From Gemmatimonadota bacterium (GTDB lineage: Bacteria > Gemmatimonadota > Gemmatimonadetes > Gemmatimonadales > GWC2-71-9): 22,229 nucleotides of DNA. The translations under genes and the position numbers were made by a program. The notes under the pieces were generated by a model. The model was not told where the DNA came from. It was given only the letters and a program-made list of their open reading frames with translations, and made no database searches. The stretch is from NCBI GenBank assembly GCA_016880225.1, contig JAEHDT010000024.1, positions 1 through 22,229 on the forward strand, given 5' to 3'. This document shows positions 1-7,062 of the stretch, piece by piece (the first letter of the stretch is position 1; every line of letters begins with the position of its first letter).

Positions 1-614
1 CCCACGGCGTCCGCCCCCCACAGCGTGAGCGCGGCCGCGAACGTTTCGGGCGCGGTGCCGTACAGCGTAAGCCCGTCGTCGCCCACCGTCATCTGCGCGA
101 TCACGGGGAGGTCGGAAAGACTCTTCACGGCCCGCAGCGCTTCGTGGATCTCGTCCACGTCCGAAAACGTCTCCAGGATGAATCCGTCCACGCCGCCCGC
201 GAGCAGGCCCTTGACCTGCCGTTGGAAGTGCGCGAACGCCTCCTCCCGCGACGTGGCGCCGAACGGCTCGATACGCACGCCCAGCGGCCCGATCGCCCCC
301 ACGACGCTCGCCCTTCCCGCGGCGGCGCGGCGCGCCAGCTCGCCCGCGGCCTGGTTGATCCGCTCGGTGTCGTCGGCGAGCCCGTAGCTGCCGAGCTTGA
401 CCGGGTTCGCGCCGAAGGTGTTGGTCTCGAGGATCTCCGCGCCGGCGCGTACGTACGCCTCGTGTACCTCCTGAACCAGCTTCGGCTGCTTGACGCTCAG
501 CTCGTCGTAGCAGACGTTCAGGAAGAAGCCCTTGGCGTACAGCATGGTGCCCATCGCCCCGTCGAGGACGTGGACTTTACCGTCGTTGAGGAGATCGCGG
601 AGGGTTATCGGCAT
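1..614 (-). CDS. Homocysteine S-methyltransferase domain protein, N-terminal part (cut by window edge)
   Basis: The visible 204 residues read from the ATG at 614 to the window edge. They match the start of a cobalamin- or folate-type homocysteine S-methyltransferase barrel, which makes methionine from homocysteine. DGAMGT lies near residue 18, ETNTFGAN near residue 65, and an ILETFSD strand follows. The GAN...KL continuation after ETNTF looks more like the bifunctional homocysteine methyltransferase/methylenetetrahydrofolate reductase family than MetH, which usually has ETNTFNS. The zinc-binding cysteines and any reductase domain would lie outside the window. There is no clear Shine-Dalgarno. 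A TAAAAA hexamer lies 6 nt upstream of the start (621-626), so the mRNA may be leaderless. The methyltransferase call is firm; the bifunctional assignment is inference. Confidence 0.85.
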   Translation of the reverse strand, partial: MPITLRDLLNDGKVHVLDGAMGTMLYAKGFFLNVCYDELSVKQPKLVQEVHEAYVRAGAEILETNTFGANPVKLGSYGLADDTERINQAAGELARRAAAGRASVVGAIGPLGVRIEPFGATSREEAFAHFQRQVKGLLAGGVDGFILETFSDVDEIHEALRAVKSLSDLPVIAQMTVGDDGLTLYGTAPETFAAALTLWGADAV

Positions 615-706
615 CCTGGCTTTTTAGCGACTTGTTTAACGTGGCCGCAATACGCCGCAAATCGCCACGAGCATCGATTGTGGCTCGGAATCTAGCCCCC
701 ACAGCT

Positions 707-712
707 TAGGTT
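707..712 (+). promoter_or_regulatory. Putative -10 box (TAGGTT) of the DUF2231-cydAB operon
   Basis: TAGGTT ends 5 nt before the ATG at 718 and no Shine-Dalgarno is present. The same TAnnnT-to-start arrangement occurs at other operon-leading genes in this window, which suggests a leaderless or near-leaderless transcript. The 103-nt divergent gap 615-717 holds this box and the weaker TAAAAA box for the methyltransferase gene. I saw no convincing -35 element or operator in it. Confidence 0.4.
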
Positions 713-717
713 ACGCC

Positions 718-1554
718 ATGCCCGACCTCGGCCCGTTCCATCCGCAGATCGTTCACTTCGTCATCGCGCTGCTGTTTACGGGCGTCGCGTTCCGCTGGGC
801 GTCGTTCGCGCGAACGGCCCGCCTGGCGTTCACGGGACCCGCCGCCGCAGTGCTGCTCATCGCCGGCACGGCCGCCGCCGCGCTGGCGGTCCACTCCGGT
901 CTCAACGCGCACGGACCCGTGGAGCGCGTGCCCGGCGCCCGGGCTGCGGTCATCGAGCACGAGGAGTGGGGCGAGCGCACGCGGAACATCTTTATCGTGG
1001 TCGCGGCGCTCGAGATCGCGGCGTTGATCCCCGCGGCGGCGCGCTGGCGCAAAGGCGCGTACGTCGCCTCGGCGCTGGTCGGGCTCGCGGGCGCGGTCTC
1101 GCTCTACGAGGCGGGCGAGCACGGGGGCGAGCTGGTGTACGGATACGCAGGCGGCGTGGGGATTCGCAGCGGCAGCCCCGACGACGTGGGCCGGCTGCTC
1201 ACGGCGGGCCTGTATCACCAGGCGATGCTCGACCGCAAAGCGGGAAGAGCGGCCGACGCCGCCCGCTTGATCGACCAGCTGGCCCAACGGGCCCCCCAAG
1301 ACACAACCGTGCAGCTGCTCGTCATCGAGTCGCTCATCCTGGACAAGCAGGATGGAAAGGCGGCGCTCGCCGCGCTGGCCCGTTTTCCGGCCCGGCCCGA
1401 CAGCCGCTTCGTGCGCTTCCGCGTCGGGCTGCTCCGCGCCGACGCGTTCGCCCTTGTGGGGATGCGGGACAGCGCCCGGGTGACTCTGGAAGGGATGGCG
1501 GGAGAGTTCGCGAACAACCGGGCGATAGAGGACCGCCTGGGAAAGCTGAAATAG
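718..1554 (+). CDS. DUF2231 membrane protein with C-terminal TPR-like region
   Basis: This 278-residue protein has two parts. Residues 1-150 carry about four hydrophobic helices and the DUF2231 hallmark HPxxVHF, with H8 and H13 in the first helix. Further histidines lie near helix ends, and an EHGGELVYGYAGG motif sits around residue 130. Residues 160-278 are predicted soluble and helical, with alanine/leucine spacing like tetratricopeptide repeats. The histidine pattern could bind heme, but this is not established for the family. The stop is one base from the cydA start, so it is very probably co-transcribed with the oxidase genes and may help assemble or tune the oxidase. The ATG at 718 is chosen because the HPxxVHF motif normally lies within the first 15 residues. 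Function is unknown; the family assignment is fairly sure. Confidence 0.75.
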   Translation: MPDLGPFHPQIVHFVIALLFTGVAFRWASFARTARLAFTGPAAAVLLIAGTAAAALAVHSGLNAHGPVERVPGARAAVIEHEEWGERTRNIFIVVAALEIAALIPAAARWRKGAYVASALVGLAGAVSLYEAGEHGGELVYGYAGGVGIRSGSPDDVGRLLTAGLYHQAMLDRKAGRAADAARLIDQLAQRAPQDTTVQLLVIESLILDKQDGKAALAALARFPARPDSRFVRFRVGLLRADAFALVGMRDSARVTLEGMAGEFANNRAIEDRLGKLK

Positions 1555-1555
1555 C

Positions 1556-2896
1556 GTGTCCGACCTCCTCTCCGCCCGCTCGCAGATGGGCGTGTCGCTC
1601 GCGTTTCACATCGTGTTTGCCGTCATCGGCATCGCCATGCCGCTGATGATGCTCGTCGCGGAGCGCCGCTGGCAGGTGACCGGGCACGCGATCTATCTCG
1701 ACCTCGCCAAGCGCTGGGCGAGGGGGACCGCGATCCTGTTCGCGGTCGGGGCCGTGTCGGGGACGGTGCTGTCGTTCGAGCTGGGGCTCCTCTGGCCGGG
1801 GTTCATGCGGCTCGCGGGGCCGATCATCGGCATGCCGTTCTCGCTCGAAGGATTCGCGTTCTTCACCGAGGCGATCTTCCTGGGCATCTACCTGTACGGC
1901 TGGGACCGCATCTCGCCGCGCGCCCACCTCTGGGCCGGCGTCGCCGTGGCGGTGAGCGGCGCGGCGTCGGGCATCTTCGTGGTGATCGCGAACGCGTGGA
2001 TGAACGCTCCCACGGGCTTCGCTCTGGTCAACGGCCAGGTTGCGAACGTCGACCCGATCGCGGCGATGAGGAACGCGGCCGCGCTCAGCCAGACGCTCCA
2101 CATGACGCTCGCGGCGTACGCCGCCACCGGGTTCGCGGTCGCCGGGATCCACGCGTTCCTGCTGCTCAAGGATCCGGCGAACGCGTTCCATCGCCGCGCG
2201 CTCGAGATTGCGCTGCTGGTGGGCGCGCCGGCCGCCGTGCTGCAACCCCTGTCGGGCGACCTCGCGGCGCGCCACCTCGCGGTGCATCAGCCCGTGAAGC
2301 TCGCGGCCGCGGAGGCGGTGTTCGGCACGCGGGCGGCGGCACCGCTCACGCTCGGTGGCTGGCCCGACATGGCGGCGCGCGAGACCCGGCTCGCGGTGGA
2401 GATCCCGTACGGCCTGTCGCTGCTCGCGTTCCACGATCCGCACGCGGTCGTCAAGGGACTCGACCTCGTCCCCCCCGACGATTGGCCCAACGTCCCCGCG
2501 GTGCATCTCTCCTTCCAGCTGATGGTCGCGTTGGGCACGTACCTGGCCGTCGTCGGGTTGTGGGCAGGATGGCTCGCCTGGCGCCGGGTCGACCTCGCCC
2601 ACCACCGCTGGCTGATGCGGGCCGTCGCGCTCGCGACCCCGCTGGGCTTCCTGGCGGTCGAAGCGGGATGGATGGTGACCGAGCTGGGGCGTCAGCCGTG
2701 GGTGATCTATGGCGTGCTCCGGACCCGGGACGCGGTCACGCCGATGCCGGGCCTGGTGGTGCCGTTCGTCGTCTTCACGCTGCTGTATTGCTTCCTCGGC
2801 GTGATCGTCGTCTGGCTCCTGTACAGGCAGATCATCAGGAGTCCCGCAGTGCCGGAGTGGCGCGGGTTCTACATGCCGCGGGGGGAGTCTCGGTGA
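1556..2896 (+). CDS. cydA: Cytochrome bd quinol oxidase subunit I
   Basis: CydA oxidises quinol and carries hemes b558, b595 and d; with CydB it reduces oxygen to water at the cytoplasmic membrane. At 446 residues it is shorter than E. coli CydA (about 520) because the Q-loop is short. Visible conserved residues include H18 (heme ligand), E98 and E105 (EGFAFFTEA, the spacing seen in Geobacillus-type enzymes) and H182 (heme b558). K248 and E253 lie in QPVKLAAAE of the quinol loop, M373 in GWMVTE is the second b558 ligand, and GRQPW follows at 378-382. The start is GTG, one base after the preceding stop and supported by the typical N-terminus. All residues needed for activity appear to be present. 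Confidence 0.97.
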   Translation: MSDLLSARSQMGVSLAFHIVFAVIGIAMPLMMLVAERRWQVTGHAIYLDLAKRWARGTAILFAVGAVSGTVLSFELGLLWPGFMRLAGPIIGMPFSLEGFAFFTEAIFLGIYLYGWDRISPRAHLWAGVAVAVSGAASGIFVVIANAWMNAPTGFALVNGQVANVDPIAAMRNAAALSQTLHMTLAAYAATGFAVAGIHAFLLLKDPANAFHRRALEIALLVGAPAAVLQPLSGDLAARHLAVHQPVKLAAAEAVFGTRAAAPLTLGGWPDMAARETRLAVEIPYGLSLLAFHDPHAVVKGLDLVPPDDWPNVPAVHLSFQLMVALGTYLAVVGLWAGWLAWRRVDLAHHRWLMRAVALATPLGFLAVEAGWMVTELGRQPWVIYGVLRTRDAVTPMPGLVVPFVVFTLLYCFLGVIVVWLLYRQIIRSPAVPEWRGFYMPRGESR

Positions 2897-2909
2897 TCGA
2901 ATACTGCGC

Positions 2910-2985
2910 GGTGAGTGGTGGGCGGTTCCTGACGGTGCGCACCGAGAGACCGGCTCGCAACGGGGTCAACCGCTCACGACTCACC
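2910..2985. repeat. Imperfect inverted repeat built from GTGAG-type heptamers, between cydA and cydB
   Basis: The left arm 2910-2927 (GGTGAGTGGTGGGCGGTT) is the reverse complement of the right arm 2968-2985 at 16 of 18 positions. One of the two exceptions would be a G-U pair in RNA. Each arm is a run of 7-base units: GTGAGTG then GTGGGCG from 2911, and on the other strand GTGAGTC then GTGAGCG from 2984. The 40-nt interior contains the palindrome GGTGCGCACC and a CGAG/CTCG hairpin. The element fills most of the only sizeable gap in the cyd operon. It looks like a small dispersed palindromic element and could fold in the mRNA between the two cistrons. No copy count can be made here. Confidence 0.7.
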
Positions 2986-3002
2986 ACGCATCGTGCCTTT
3001 CC

Positions 3003-4007
3003 ATGACGCTCGCCGACGTTCTCGCGGGCTCGACCTTCGTCGCACTCACCGCCTACGCGTTGCTCGCGGGCGCGGACTTCGGAGGTGGGGTGTGGGACCT
3101 GGTCGCGAGCGGCCCGCGCAAGGAGCGCCAGCGCGAGCTCATCGCACACGCGATCGGGCCCGTGTGGGAAGCGAACCACGTGTGGCTGATCCTCGCGCTC
3201 GTGCTGCTCTTCACCTGCTTCCCGCCGGCGTTCGCGCGGCTCGGGACGCTGCTGCACATCCCGCTGGCGCTCGTGCTGATCGGCATCGTGCTGCGCGGCT
3301 CGGCGTTCACGTTCTGGCGCTACGGCGGCGCCGGAGATGAAACGCAGCGCCATTGGGGCGTGACCTTCGCCATTGCCAGTCTCATCACGCCGCTGCTGTT
3401 GGGGACGACCGTGGGGGCAATCGCCTCCGGCGCCCTGGGGGAGGGGGGACGCGGAAAGGAGCAAGGGTTCTATGCGATGTACGTCGCGCCGTGGCTCAAC
3501 CCATTCGCTCTCGCGGTCGGCCTGTTCGCGCTCGTGGCGTTCGCGTTTCTCGCGGCCGTGTATCTGACGGTTGAAGCGCGGGAGCGCGAGTTGCAGGAGG
3601 ATTTCCGCCGTCGCGCGCTCGCGTCGGGCGGCGCGCTGTTTCTCGCGGCCGCACTGGCCCTGCTCTTGTCCCACGGTCGCGCGCCGCTGGTGCGCGATGC
3701 CCTCATCTTCGCCGCGTGGGCCGTGCCGTTGCACCTCGCCACGGGTGGGGCGGCGCTCGTAGCGCTCGGCGCGCTGTGGTATCGCCGTTGGCGCGTGGCA
3801 CGGATCGCGGCGGCGGCGCAGGTGGCGCTGATCCTCTCGGGCTGGGCGCTCTCCCAGTATCCCTACATTCTGCCCCCCGACCTGACGATCGCGGCCGCCG
3901 CGGCGCCCGACGTGACGCTGCGCCTCGTGCTGGGCGCGCTGGCGGTGGGCGCCGTGATCCTGCTGCCGTCGCTCTATTACCTGTTCCGAGTCTTCAAGCG
4001 GGCGTGA
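3003..4007 (+). CDS. cydB: Cytochrome bd quinol oxidase subunit II
   Basis: This is the 334-residue partner of CydA and a multi-helix membrane protein without heme that stabilises the complex. Family motifs are GADFGGGVWD near residues 23-32 (with D25) and GPVWEANHVW near residues 52-62. SAFTFWRYG follows around residue 99, and SQYPYILPP lies near the C-terminus. Length is normal for the short CydB type. It lies 106 nt after cydA, an unusual gap for this otherwise tight operon, and the gap is occupied by the inverted heptamer repeat. No Shine-Dalgarno precedes the ATG at 3003, so translation may depend on coupling or on the structure upstream. It converges on the cupin gene with a 4-nt gap and no visible terminator. 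Confidence 0.96.
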   Translation: MTLADVLAGSTFVALTAYALLAGADFGGGVWDLVASGPRKERQRELIAHAIGPVWEANHVWLILALVLLFTCFPPAFARLGTLLHIPLALVLIGIVLRGSAFTFWRYGGAGDETQRHWGVTFAIASLITPLLLGTTVGAIASGALGEGGRGKEQGFYAMYVAPWLNPFALAVGLFALVAFAFLAAVYLTVEARERELQEDFRRRALASGGALFLAAALALLLSHGRAPLVRDALIFAAWAVPLHLATGGAALVALGALWYRRWRVARIAAAAQVALILSGWALSQYPYILPPDLTIAAAAAPDVTLRLVLGALAVGAVILLPSLYYLFRVFKRA

Positions 4008-4011
4008 CGAC

Positions 4012-4365
4012 TCACTTCGCGTAGCGATCCGCTCCCAGGAAATGCAGCGAGACGTACGGCTCGGTGCCTTCGACCCAACTGTCGTGGCCCGCCGCGATGT
4101 GGAACAGGTCGCCGGGCCCGAGGGAAAACGCCTTGCCGTCATCCATGACGACGCGGCATCGCCCGGACACGACGAGCCCGACGTGCTCCACCTGGCAGGT
4201 CCTGGTGCCAGCGGTCGGGCCGACGTGCGTGGACCACTTCCACCCCGGCTCGTAGCTCGCCCGGCCCACCGTGACGCCGCCGACTTGCGCGAGGTCGAAC
4301 CGGCCCTTCTCGAACTGTCGCGTCTCGTCGGGGCGGTCGAATCGCCTGATGGTCGCCGCGCTCAT
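4012..4365 (-). CDS. Cupin-domain protein
   Basis: This 117-residue single-domain protein has the two cupin half-motifs. The first, around residues 40-80, contains GWKWSTHVGP and HVGLVVSGRCRVVMDDG. The second is the GPGDLFHIAAGHDSWV stretch near residue 90. Several histidines suit a metal-binding beta-barrel. The substrate cannot be told from sequence; related small cupins are often sensors or isomerase-like enzymes. The ATG at 4365 is preferred over the longer open frame because it has a strong ribosome-binding site seven bases upstream and overlaps the stop of the DUF167 gene as ATGA. It is the last gene of the yggT-DUF167-cupin operon. Confidence 0.8.
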   Translation of the reverse strand: MSAATIRRFDRPDETRQFEKGRFDLAQVGGVTVGRASYEPGWKWSTHVGPTAGTRTCQVEHVGLVVSGRCRVVMDDGKAFSLGPGDLFHIAAGHDSWVEGTEPYVSLHFLGADRYAK

Positions 4366-4646
4366 GCTGGCTCTCCTTCCGGACTCGTGCCGAGCAGCGC
4401 CCGGGCGAGCGTCTCCGGGGACACGTGTTCCACGGCGACCGTCTTGCGGCGCCCGGCGGCACCACTCGTGATGGTCACCGTCCCGCGCGGCACGCCCACC
4501 CGTGCGGCGACGAAGCGGATCAGCTCGGCGTTGGCGGCGCCGTCCACCGGCGGCGCGGCGAGCCTGATCTTGATCGCGTCGCCGTGCCGCCCCACCACCT
4601 CGGTCCGGCGGGCGCGGGGTACGACGTGGACCGCGACCGCGGCCAT
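4362..4646 (-). CDS. DUF167 (YggU/UPF0235 family) protein
   Basis: This 94-residue protein matches the small DUF167/YggU family. It has the VxVxPxARRTEV opening, the core LAAPPVDGAANAELIRFVA around residues 30-48, and a GAAGRRKTV strand near residue 65. The family fold is known but its biochemical role is not. DUF167 genes commonly sit beside yggT, as here. The start codon overlaps the yggT stop by one base (TGATG), and the stop overlaps the cupin start (ATGA), so all three genes are probably translationally coupled. The start at 4646 is set by this overlap and by the usual length of the family. Confidence 0.88.
   Translation of the reverse strand: MAAVAVHVVPRARRTEVVGRHGDAIKIRLAAPPVDGAANAELIRFVAARVGVPRGTVTITSGAAGRRKTVAVEHVSPETLARALLGTSPEGEPA
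4373..4380 (-). promoter_or_regulatory. Ribosome-binding site of the cupin gene
   Basis: GGAAGGAG on the minus strand ends 7 nt before the ATG at 4365. It decides the start among several possible upstream codons. It also shows that genes inside operons here use Shine-Dalgarno sites even though leading genes often lack them. Confidence 0.75.
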
Positions 4647-5221
4647 CAGAAGCCCACGCCGATGAGCAGGATGCGCTCGAGCACCCAGAGCACGAGCCAG
4701 GCCGCGAGCGGGCTCCAGTCGAGCGCGCCGAGCGGCGGGAGCACGCGGCGAATCGGCTCCACCACCCAGTCGGTGAGGGCGTAGGCCGGGGCGAGCCACC
4801 GTGTGTAGCGGTGATAGCCGAACCAGCTCGCGAGCACACGCACCACGAGCGCGGCGACGACGACCTTGTAGGCCAGCACGATCACCAGCGCCGCCGCCGA
4901 GCGCGGACCGCCGGAGAACGCCGCGGCCGCGCCGTAGGCCATGCCCTCGAGCCAGTTCCACGCCGCCAAAAGCAGCACGCCGGCCGCCGCGACGCCCACG
5001 ATCAGCCACCACCCCGCGTGCACCGGGTTCCCTCCCGACCGCACCAGGCGCGCCTCGACCGGCCGCATCACGGGGTCGCTCGCGGCGCGGAGCGCCCGGC
5101 CGACGACGCCGAACGGCGATACGCGCCGGCTGCGCACCAGCCACGATGCGAAGGCGACGAGCACGCTCAGGGCGAACGCGGCCAGCACGGCGTAGCGGGC
5201 GACGGTATGCGCTGCGAGCAT
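4646..5221 (-). CDS. YggT family integral membrane protein
   Basis: This 191-residue protein has about four hydrophobic segments. The signature EPIRRVLPPLGALDWSP lies around residues 155-172, after an earlier, weaker copy of the same arrangement (DPVMRPVEARLVRSGG), so it resembles a two-repeat YggT protein. YggT proteins are linked to osmotic tolerance, ion transport or cell-division and membrane-shape roles in different bacteria; no precise activity is established. It leads a three-gene operon with DUF167 and the cupin. It starts only 17 bp from the divergent HDAC-family gene. No Shine-Dalgarno is present before the ATG at 5221. Confidence 0.85.
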   Translation of the reverse strand: MLAAHTVARYAVLAAFALSVLVAFASWLVRSRRVSPFGVVGRALRAASDPVMRPVEARLVRSGGNPVHAGWWLIVGVAAAGVLLLAAWNWLEGMAYGAAAAFSGGPRSAAALVIVLAYKVVVAALVVRVLASWFGYHRYTRWLAPAYALTDWVVEPIRRVLPPLGALDWSPLAAWLVLWVLERILLIGVGF

Positions 5222-5225
5222 GGCT

Positions 5226-5231
5226 TAAGTT
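5226..5231 (+). promoter_or_regulatory. Putative -10 box (TAAGTT) of the HDAC/Er-VIT1 operon, leaderless type
   Basis: TAAGTT is followed by exactly 7 nt and then the ATG at 5239, so transcription would begin at or next to the start codon. There is no Shine-Dalgarno. The whole divergent gap is 17 bp. Confidence 0.5.
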
Positions 5232-5233
5232 TA
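5228..5233 (-). promoter_or_regulatory. Putative -10 box (TAAACT) of the yggT operon, overlapping the opposite promoter
   Basis: On the minus strand TAAACT is followed by 6 nt and then the yggT ATG at 5221. It overlaps four bases of the opposing TAAGTT box, so the two promoters share one AT-rich core (TTAAGTTTA) in very GC-rich surroundings. Confidence 0.5.
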
Positions 5234-5238
5234 GCGCG

Positions 5239-7062
5239 ATGCGGCGAATCCTTCAGCGGGTGCGCACGGCGCTCGGACGACCCAAGGCCGTGTTCGTGTA
5301 TCACGTGAGCTACGCCCGCACCGTCTCGGGGGTGCCGATCGACCCTGCGCGTGCCGACGAGATCCTCGCCTTCCTGCTCGAGCAGAGGCTGATCCGGGAG
5401 CGCGACGTCTCGCGGCCCATCCCCGCCTCGCTCGAAAACCTGCTCCGCGTCCACACGCCGGCCTACCTCGAGTCGCTCTCCGACCCGGCCACCCTCACCG
5501 GGATCTTCGGCTTGCCGGTGCGGCCCGAGGAGGTGCAGGACATCATCGATCTGCAGCGCCTCAGCGTGGGGGGGACGATCCAGGCGACGCGGCTCGCGCT
5601 CCGGGGCGGAGGTCGCATCGCGGTGAACTTGAAGGGAGGGCTGCATCACGCTGCGCCGGCCCGGGGGGCGGGGTTCTGCGTGTTCAACGACGTGGCCGTC
5701 GCGATCCAGCGCCTGCGGGCTCGCGGCTTCGCGGACCCGGTGCTCGTGATCGACCTTGATCTGCACGACGGCAACGGAACCCGGGCGGCGTTCGCCTCGG
5801 ACCCGACCGTGCACACCCTGTCGATTCACAACCGCGCCTGGGACGACGTCCCCGCCGTCGCGGCCACGAGCCTTGCGCTGGGTGAGGGAGTGTCCGACGC
5901 GGCGTATCTCGCGGCGCTGCGCGACGCGCTGCCGCCGGTACTGCGGGCCCGCCAACCAGGCTTGGTCGTGTACGTCGCGGGTTGCGATCCCGCAGCGGAC
6001 GATCAGCTCGGCGACTGGCGGATCACGCCGTCGGGGATGCTCGAGCGCGACCGGTTCGTGGTGGAGCAGGTGCGTGGCCCCGACGACCGGCGGCGCACGC
6101 CTCTCGTGATCGTGCCGGGCGGCGGGTACGGCCCCAATGCGTGGCGCTACTCGGCGCGGTTCTTCGCCTGGCTCCTGTCCGGGCGCGTGATCGAGCCCCC
6201 GGACGACATGGAGCGCGCCCTCACGCGGTTTCGTCCGATCGCCGCCCAGTTCGCCGAGCGGGCATTCGCCTACCACGACGGGACGGCTGCCGGCGCGGAA
6301 ACGGAATGGAGTCTCACCGAGACGGACGTGACGGCGTTGGCCCACGGGGCGGCCGGCGAGCCGCGCGTCCTCGAGCACTACTCGCGGCACCCCCTCGAGC
6401 TGCTGCTCGAGCGGCTGGGATTCCTGAAGCGGCTCCGCGATCTCGGGTTCCGTCACCCGATGCTCGATGTGGAGTTCGGTCATGCCCTGGGGGAGACGAT
6501 CCGGGTGTACGGCGACGCGGAGCGGCGGGAGCTGCTCGTGGAGCTCCGGTTGAATCGCAACCGGCGGGTGATCCCGGGGATGGACGTGCTGTACGTCGAA
6601 TGGCTGCTGCTGCAGAATCCCCGCGCAAAGTTCAGCGGCCGGCTCGCTCCGCTGCCCGGGCAGGAGCATCCGGGGCTCGGGATGCTCGGCCAAGTGGCCG
6701 CGTGGCTGCAGGTGATGAGCGAGTCGCTCGGGCTCGACGGCGTGGTGTTCGTACCGGCGCACTATTACACGGCGGCGCTGGGCCAGCATCGCCTGCGGTT
6801 TCTCGAGCCCGAAGACCAGGCGCGCTTCGAGGGGCTGCGGGAGGCGGTGTCGGGGCTGAATCTCGCGGACGCCGATCGGGCGATCGAAGCAGGACGCGTG
6901 GTGACCGAGCCGACGGGCGAGCCGGTGCGGTGGCGCCCGGCTCCCATGGTGCTCGCGGTGAGCGATCGGCTCAAGGCGCTGGTGCAAGGGCCGAGCTACG
7001 CCGGGCTGCTCGAGCGCGCACGCGGCGCGCAGCGACTCCGCCTCCAAGGAGAGACCACATGA
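5239..7062 (+). CDS. Histone-deacetylase-superfamily protein with an extra C-terminal domain
   Basis: This is a 607-residue protein. Residues ~15-330 are an arginase-fold HDAC-like amidohydrolase. They include GGLHHA with H136/H137, GFCVFND near 147, and DLDLHDGNGT with zinc ligands D174 and H176. The third zinc ligand D250 is in AGCDPAADD, and the catalytic tyrosine Y297 is in GGGYG. D177 replaces the second histidine of the usual DxDxHHGNG; that residue is not a zinc ligand. Such enzymes remove acyl groups from lysines, polyamines or small molecules; the substrate is unknown. Residues ~384-600 form a second region I cannot name, with LPGQEHPGLG at 472-481 and VPAHYYTA downstream. The ATG at 5239 is chosen over the longer open frame because upstream sequence overlaps the divergent yggT gene. 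Its TGA overlaps the Er-VIT1 start (ATGA). Confidence 0.88.
   Translation: MRRILQRVRTALGRPKAVFVYHVSYARTVSGVPIDPARADEILAFLLEQRLIRERDVSRPIPASLENLLRVHTPAYLESLSDPATLTGIFGLPVRPEEVQDIIDLQRLSVGGTIQATRLALRGGGRIAVNLKGGLHHAAPARGAGFCVFNDVAVAIQRLRARGFADPVLVIDLDLHDGNGTRAAFASDPTVHTLSIHNRAWDDVPAVAATSLALGEGVSDAAYLAALRDALPPVLRARQPGLVVYVAGCDPAADDQLGDWRITPSGMLERDRFVVEQVRGPDDRRRTPLVIVPGGGYGPNAWRYSARFFAWLLSGRVIEPPDDMERALTRFRPIAAQFAERAFAYHDGTAAGAETEWSLTETDVTALAHGAAGEPRVLEHYSRHPLELLLERLGFLKRLRDLGFRHPMLDVEFGHALGETIRVYGDAERRELLVELRLNRNRRVIPGMDVLYVEWLLLQNPRAKFSGRLAPLPGQEHPGLGMLGQVAAWLQVMSESLGLDGVVFVPAHYYTAALGQHRLRFLEPEDQARFEGLREAVSGLNLADADRAIEAGRVVTEPTGEPVRWRPAPMVLAVSDRLKALVQGPSYAGLLERARGAQRLRLQGETT
7046..7053 (+). 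promoter_or_regulatory. Ribosome-binding site of the Er-VIT1 gene
   Basis: AAGGAGAG lies inside the 3' end of the HDAC-family gene, with the AAGGAG core 7 nt before the ATG at 7059. It fixes the start of the downstream gene. Confidence 0.75.

Noticed and set aside
144..695. 183-codon plus-strand open frame at the window start
   Set aside because: It is antisense to the homocysteine methyltransferase barrel, whose motifs are conserved on the minus strand.
4002..4016. GTGAGTC-like unit at the cydB/cupin junction as another heptamer array
   Set aside because: At most two partial units are present and they coincide with the stop codons of both genes, so chance is a sufficient explanation.
2835..4142. 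435-codon minus-strand open frame opposite cydB
   Set aside because: cydB motifs are clear on the plus strand. The antisense product is dominated by Arg, Gln, Glu and His from mirrored membrane-protein codons.
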